From Phellopilus nigrolimitatus (Eukaryota; Basidiomycota; Agaricomycetes; Hymenochaetales; Hymenochaetaceae): a stretch of DNA of 64,000 nt. Each line of letters starts with the position of its first letter. Positions within the stretch are counted from its first letter, which is position 1. Below the pieces are notes generated by a model. It ran no database searches. It was not told where the DNA came from and saw only the letters and a program-made list of their open reading frames with translations. A program made the translations under genes and the position numbers. Of the stretch, positions 58,816-64,000 are shown piece by piece. The stretch lies in the NCBI GenBank assembly GCA_021029095.1, contig JAJOHG010000043.1:186001-250000 (forward strand). The letters run 5' to 3'.

Positions 58816-60154
58816 GGACTCCACCGAGACGCTCCTCGACCTGTGCGAGGCCGTGCTGACTCTGCTTGGCGTGCCCTTTCGCATACGCAAGGTCCCGCCC
58901 ACAACGGAAGACCCGGCCGCAGCGTACTATCCCCTCGAGGAGGCGCACACAGGCAACCTCATCCTCGAGCCGCTCTACGAGCTCTAGCAGAAGCGCAAAG
59001 TCAAGTTCCACCGCATCATCTGGCTCAAGGGCTTCACGTGCACGAACGACATCTTCAAGACGATCATGGTCAGCTAGGCGAACAACGCCGCGATGGTGTG
59101 CGGCATGGGCTAGGCCGAGTACAACGGCTTCTTCGTCTTCTCCGACCGCTGGCGCACACGCGACATCAACGGCGACCAGTTCTGGCGGTCCAAGGCGTCC
59201 TCCGTCGCCTCGGCGGGCCCGCCGCGCGACACCGCAGGCGCCGCGCGCTACGTGCAGCACCTCTCATTCCAGGTCTTCTGCCATGAGTCCTGCACGCACG
59301 TCGTCGACCCCGTACTACACCAGCCTGCGCTACCGCGCGGGCGCGCAGGTCGCGAACCTCAGCACAACGGGCGCCGCGTCGCGCCGCGCCCCCGACGCGC
59401 CGTGCCTCAACAGCTCGCAGGCGTACTTCTGCCGCTGAGGAGCGTGCGGGCGCGGTGAGCAAGGCTGCTTCTGGCGGCGGCGGCTCGGGCTTGCATTCAA
59501 CGTCGGATGGGGCGCGGCGAAGCCCATGGAGGCCGCTGTCGCAGCCGGTGCGGACGCACGCCGGAGGCATGCGAAGCGCGCGGAGGAGGCTGCAGAGGAG
59601 GCTGTAGAGGACGGCGAAGAAGCAAATCGCTCAGAGGAGGATGAGCAAGCAAATTGCGCAGAGGAGGACGAGCAAGCAAAGCGCGTAGAGAACGAGCGTG
59701 GAAGGCGCACAGATGAGGGCGGGCACGCGCAGCGCCAGCGGCCGCAGGACGATTCGGACGAGAACGTGGGCTCGGACTTCGACGCGATGCCGGACACGGG
59801 GGAGGGCGAGGCGGACGACGCCGCCGCAGGCGAGGACGATGCGCTGGCGGACGCGTTCTCCATCCCGAACGGCGTATTCTGCGCGGCGCGGATCCTCCTG
59901 AACCCACGATGTGTGACGACGTACGCGGAGGTGAGCCATGCGCAGTTCGTGTTCGACCTATTTGGTCCGGACATGGACGGGGAGGACGGGCCTGGCTCGC
60001 ATATGTCCTGGACGATTGGGAGGGCGCGCCCGAGAGCTTCGTCTGCCAAGAGCAGCGGTACGTCTTTCTTGGCATCTTATTATTATGAATACTGAACTGG
60101 TGGCTTTCTCTTAGGTATACCGTAGACCGGAAGGCTCCCAAAACGCAGAGATGA
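58816..60154 (+). pseudogene. Broken GT69 (CAP59/CMT1-type) alpha-1,3-mannosyltransferase
   Basis: Family of Golgi mannosyltransferases acting in cell-wall/capsule glycan synthesis. Readable blocks: DSTETLLDLC, YYPLEEAHTGNLILEPLYEL, WLKGFTCTNDIFKTIMVS, GFFVFSDRWRTRDINGDQFW, GPPRDTAGAARYVQHLSFQV, FCHESCTHVVDP, RYRAGAQVANLSTTGAASRR, then a Glu/Ala-rich insert, ILLNPRCVTTYAEVSH and, in a third frame, AYVLDDWEGAPESFVCQEQR. Three in-frame TAG stops interrupt it (58985, 59075, 59111), and frames shift near 59310 and 59990. The N-terminal membrane anchor and first part of the catalytic domain are missing. It is clearly a non-functional copy, so an intact parent gene probably exists elsewhere in the genome. 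Confidence 0.82.
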
Positions 60155-61557
60155 CTGAGCTTCTCAGTGCACGCCGAGCTAGACCATTTGAAGTCGGAGG
60201 ACGGGTCATAGAAAATCAGAATAGGAATATCTACTAATCTATTTGGTCTGGACGGCGCTTTTGTTTTACTGTAATATGTACTTGCACACCAATTCACTGG
60301 GCTTCCCTCCACGCGCAACTCGTCCAAGGAACACTCAAATTTGCTGTCACCTGAGCAGTGCCCAGCCGGTCAGCTTTTACATATCACTCAGTCACATATC
60401 TGCACAAAATTATACATGGATGTATAGCTTAGACATGGGCCTTCATAATAAAAAATAAATCAAGCTTTTATATGCGGAGGAAAAAAAAAGAAATGTTAGA
60501 TACGAACCGGAAGGCTCACAAGGAAAAATGTGACGCGTGGCGGTGTCGAGTGGCTGTGACCCCTCCCCATTATAAGGCATATATTCCCACACTGTTTGTA
60601 CACTTTTCGACTACTTTGTACACTTTTTTGTAATTGTGACCGTGACAAGCCTGCACAGCCACTGGGGGTGAAAACGTAGGAGTGGAAAGGACGATCCCTT
60701 CCTTACGTCAGGAATCGTAACTCTTTCCACTACGTCGACTTGGACTGGGTCTCCACTACATGCAAAAATCTCCCAGGAGCGAAATACACAATAGGCCAAT
60801 CTATAATGAGGTGTAACTTGATTCCGACTCTTGGCGCATTGCCCAGCCTCGTCTAGTCCTCTCACCAATGAAGATGATGCAAATGAGATGGTTCGCGGTG
60901 CGTTGAATCAGGAGTGTATCTGTCACAAGGCATGCGAAGTTCGCGTCCTGCAGCATAGAAGTATACATATTCTCCTGTTTCTAGCGCTGAGGCTGATACC
61001 TTTATCAAGATCTCTTCTTTTGTTACATTTCGTTTGTCGGCAGAATCAGTTTGCAAACATCTCACCAATTGCAGGCTTTCTTTATTCCGCTGGCTGGACA
61101 CCGAGCAACTCTTCACGTTTGGCAACGCACGCCGAGGCCAGCATACGTATTATTTTCCATTTACTAGTTGGAAAAATATGAATATCTAATACTTTGTGCA
61201 GCTTGTGACGCTCGTGCTTGAATACGCCCAATTTCCTTCAGGTCTTGCATCTCCTGGCTCATCATCCTTCCAGCCATCGCTCACGACCGATTCCAACTCG
61301 TCGTTGGGCCCGCTATGTCTTGTCGGCTTCCACCGTTTGATTTCTTAACGGTGGTCGTAGCCGGCCTGGTTTACCGTGCCGCGTTTGCATGCATTTCATT
61401 GTATGTTCTTGAGCAAATGGGAGACGGACGGTATATCACAATCTACTTTCTCCGTGTTTATTTTCTCATGTTGTGAAAATCAAAGCTACCCCATCTGTCG
61501 GTATCCTTAAACTGCACGGTCCATAATTTCGTTTACCTTCATCTTCTGTGATTTCAT
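60155..61557. other. Intergenic, no gene recognised
   Basis: AT-rich 1.4 kb between two relics. Short open frames only, none with motifs. Confidence 0.45.
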
Positions 61558-62318
61558 ATGACCCAACGCCTGCTGATGCGCGGCTTGCTCTTTTGCACGG
61601 AATGTGGCTCACGGCTTGACTTTTGGACCTGCTTTATCTGCGGGAATGTCGGGCGCGGAAGACAAAAGGGTCATTATGAGCTTGTCTCACATCGTTACGC
61701 CTTGGAACTTGCGACACAGCGCGTTTGGGATCATGCAGGAGACAACTACGTTCATCAACTCTTCCAGAACAAAGCATACGGTAAGCTTACCGGACTGCAA
61801 CATGCCGCGGGACCAGGGGACAATGATAACTTGAAGGCAGAGAATATGGAAACCTCGCGATGCAGTACTCGCAGATCTTCCGGCGCGCGACGGAGGATCA
61901 ACCCGCTGTGTACGACGAACAGACGAGTAAGCTGCGCAGACGACTCACGCAGTGGAAGCCGGAGATCTTCGGCGAGAATGCAGAGCAGAAGGTTCTGGAG
62001 ACCGGTGCGGAGCACAAGATGCGACGTGCTGGAAATGAGGGGCGGCAGGCACGGCTAGAGAAGGAGAAGGAGAAGAAGAAGGCAGATGACAGAGTTGGCT
62101 CAGAGATTTAAAAAGAAAACTCAAGGAGGAGAGGCTTTCGGCGAGGTACTGATGAGTAAGTTGACGAGTATGACAACCCGGTAGGTAAGGAGAAGAGCGA
62201 GCTCGCCTCAAAATCCACCGATGTGGAGGAGCATATGCGAGATGTGACATTTTCCTGGAGGAAAGGGATAAGATTGAGAAAGGAGAAGGTACCATGCCTG
62301 ACGCGGCAGGCAAATTGA
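61558..62318 (+). pseudogene. ETP1: 3' fragment of an ETP1/BRAP2-type RING/UBP-zinc-finger protein
   Basis: The family has an RNA-recognition-like domain, a RING finger, a UBP-type zinc finger and a coiled coil. Only the last two remain here. FWTCFICGNVGRGR, then SHRYALELATQRVWDHAGDN and YVHQLFQNKAYGKL, match the zf-UBP domain. After a frame change: LKAENMEILAMQYSQIF, EDQPAVYDEQTSKLRRRL, the coiled coil, then LKEERLSARY and EERDKIEKGEGTMPDAAG at the end. At least three frame changes and a stop occur. RING and RRM-like parts are absent, so it is a 5'-truncated pseudogene. Confidence 0.7.
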
Positions 62319-62958
62319 TAGACTTGCCTACACCCCTTCGCCGAGTGAGGCCAATCTAAGGATGAAAAGAAAAAGCAAAAGCTAACAGTTCAAGTAGTAG
62401 GAATTTAAGCATTACAGCAACTATATTATATACCAACAACGCTACTGTATAACAAATTGTAATAGATAAATAAAATTCCACTTAACATGTCTTATTGCAC
62501 TTATGCAAGGCCAAGCGTAAATACACAAAGAATTAAGTTGTGTCGATTTTACAAGGTCTTGGCCTGCTTAGCTCCGGTAAGCGCCCATATTTCAAGTTCT
62601 AAGACACGATTAAGGGCACACAAGTGCTCTAATGCATGTTAATTTGGTAGAGTTGAAACCTCTTTTGCTGACAAGTGAAAGAGAATGCTTAACTATGAGC
62701 ACGCTCACTCAAACGGGGAGTTCTCATAAGCAGGTGTGTTGGATTACGCGAAACCATGGTCCCAGTAATTCGGAGTACTAATAACGCTATAGTAAAGTTT
62801 TTCCGTTGCTACACCGTCAATTTGTGTCGCAGATCCGCTTTAGAGAAGATCGGGGTTGTGGCTATGGCTTGACGCCACCGTTTGCTTTCGGGTTCAGTCT
62901 AAAACATAACAGAGGACCGGCGCGATCAAATGTCTCGCTTTTATTTACAACCCCCATC
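62319..62958. other. Intergenic, no gene recognised
   Basis: AT-rich sequence with no supported ORF; probably the promoter of the PhoD-like gene. Confidence 0.4.
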
Positions 62959-64000
62959 ATGGCAGATATCCATAGAAACATTCTTTGCGGGCCTTTACTA
63001 AGGTGTGCAGCATGCTTCACAGAAAAATGAGCTGACCTTAATCTATAAACGCTAACAGATACACATACATCGACCACAAGACTTCAGTATGGAATGGTTC
63101 GATCTTAGTTGTTATTCAAGGCTTTGAACGACCAGTATTGTCTATCCGGCCAGCGGTGGACGAAGCTCCGAGCCCTACCGAGCTGCTTTCTGAACACGGG
63201 CACAGTTTCTGGCGTTTTAGCATTGCTGTACCGCTCGCGGAAGAGGACCTGGAAGTTAGCTACGCATTCAAGGCGGCTGGCACACAATCTGGAAGTGAAC
63301 AGGGAAAGAAGGAGTGCACATTCTGGATTCCAGCAAAGGAGGAGACAATGCGTTTGCTGTTCCATTCATGTAATGGATTCTCACTTGGTGTAAAAGAAGG
63401 AACGTTTGCTGGTCCTGTACTCTGGAAAGACGTCCTAAGGAGTAAGTAAAATTCTCGCTTTGGGCATTTTCCATTATCAATGGGCGTCTTTTATCGTGCT
63501 TTGTCAGTTCACGCGGAACAGCCGCTCCATGCAATGATTGGTGGAGGTGATCAGGTTCGTATCTCCCTCCGATAAAGCACGCTTTAGTTCAATACAGTCC
63601 AGGTATATTCTGATGGAGTACGAACTTTGGGACCTCTGAAAGGGGGGGCGTCTAATCCTTCGCCAAGAAAGAGAGCGAAGATGCCTGTAACTCCGCAGCT
63701 AGGAAAAGAATTGGACGAATGGTGAGATCGTTGCTTCTCATAGCTATCGATGAACTAATGTTCTGTAACTTTAGGTATTTTAACAATTATTGTGGCTGGT
63801 ATAGCAGTGAGCCGTTCAGTGCAGCCGCTGCGTCTATCCCTTGTATGTTTTCTTGTTATATTTCTATGAATCAGGTAATTAAGAAGTCCCAGCTGTTCAA
63901 ATTTTTGATGACCACGATATCATTGTAAGTTATTCTCGTCAGACTTGTGTTCCTCAACGGAACTAATGATACAATGTTAGGACGGCTACGGTTCCTACCC
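62959..64000 (+). CDS. PhoD-like metallophosphatase, 5' part (runs off the window)
   Basis: Fungal PhoD-like phosphatase. Exons 62959-63002, 63059-about 63442, 63508-63554, 63603-63721, 63775 onward, and at least two more to the window end. Joined product: MADIHRNILCGPLLR, YTYIDHKTSVWNGSILVV, RFSIAVPLAEEDLEVSYAF, TFWIPAKEETMRLLFHSCNG, HAMIGGGDQVYSDGVRTL, WYFNNYCGWY, QIFDDHDIIDGYGSYP. The GGGDQ and DDHD motifs are metal/catalytic residues of the family. The first exon's CGPLLR and the split before YTY match family members. Between 63835 and 63890 exon borders are unclear (donor at about 63842, acceptor at about 63889). Confidence 0.8.

Noticed and set aside
58697..59260. 187-codon minus frame over the GT69 relic
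   Set aside because: GC-rich shadow; the plus strand shows clear GT69 blocks.
59330..60049. 239-codon minus frame
   Set aside because: Low-complexity Ser/Arg complement of the Glu/Ala-rich insert on the plus strand.
1..64000. CRISPR arrays, operons, ribosome-binding sites or bacterial insertion sequences
   Set aside because: Spliceosomal introns throughout show eukaryotic DNA; no regularly spaced repeats or IS-type ORFs were seen.

Overview
This window looks like nuclear DNA from a filamentous basidiomycete, most likely an Agaricomycete. The evidence is very intron-dense genes (introns of about 50-60 nt, GT-AG with a few GC-AG), short intergenic gaps, and fungal family members: an SDHAF3/Acn9 factor, cyanase, a Vcx1-type exchanger, a FOX2 multifunctional enzyme, Mex67, a DUF6533 membrane protein, an Lsb-type SH3 protein and a GT69/CAP59 mannosyltransferase relic. 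All gene models were assembled by eye from splice signals and protein-family matching. No search or alignment was run.

Layout. 1-12.4 kb: an inverted repeat of roughly 1 kb, each arm carrying a copy of the same ~100-residue gene (the left copy is frameshifted), flanks SDHAF3, cyanase, a basic hypothetical protein and a zinc-finger gene. 13-15.2 kb: a repeat-like AT-rich stretch and a long disordered-protein ORF. 15.4-22.2 kb: a divergent beta-tubulin with tiny exons, a CCDC174-like protein, the small subunit of molybdopterin synthase (opposite strand), and a luciferase-domain (DUF5519-type) protein. 22.2-25.2 kb: no recognisable gene. 25.2-37.4 kb: vacuolar Ca2+/H+ exchanger, FOX2 (minus), thiamine pyrophosphokinase (minus) and MEX67 (plus), the last two sharing a 297-bp divergent promoter. 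38-46 kb: a decayed zinc-finger paralogue, a DUF6533 membrane protein, a POT1-like telomere protein and a third zinc-finger paralogue. 48.4-57.5 kb: an ankyrin-repeat protein, a cytochrome b5-acyl-CoA dehydrogenase fusion, and an Lsb1/Pin3-like SH3 protein. 57.7-62.3 kb: partial, broken gene copies (a NUP84 5' fragment joined directly to a GT69 mannosyltransferase, then an ETP1/BRAP2 3' fragment). 63-64 kb: the start of a PhoD-like phosphatase gene that runs off the window.

The genes are mostly housekeeping and do not form a biosynthetic cluster. Two functional links are visible: FOX2 and the b5-acyl-CoA dehydrogenase both end in the peroxisomal signal AKL, consistent with peroxisomal beta-oxidation. 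The zinc-finger genes at 7.7, 38 and 45 kb are dispersed paralogues sharing an unusual C-terminal signature. The most notable oddities are this uncharacterised zinc-finger family, the NUP84/GT69 chimeric relic, a one-base frameshift in FOX2, the 12-, 6- and 8-nt exons, three GC-AG introns, and the beta-tubulin's altered N terminus and drug-site residues.
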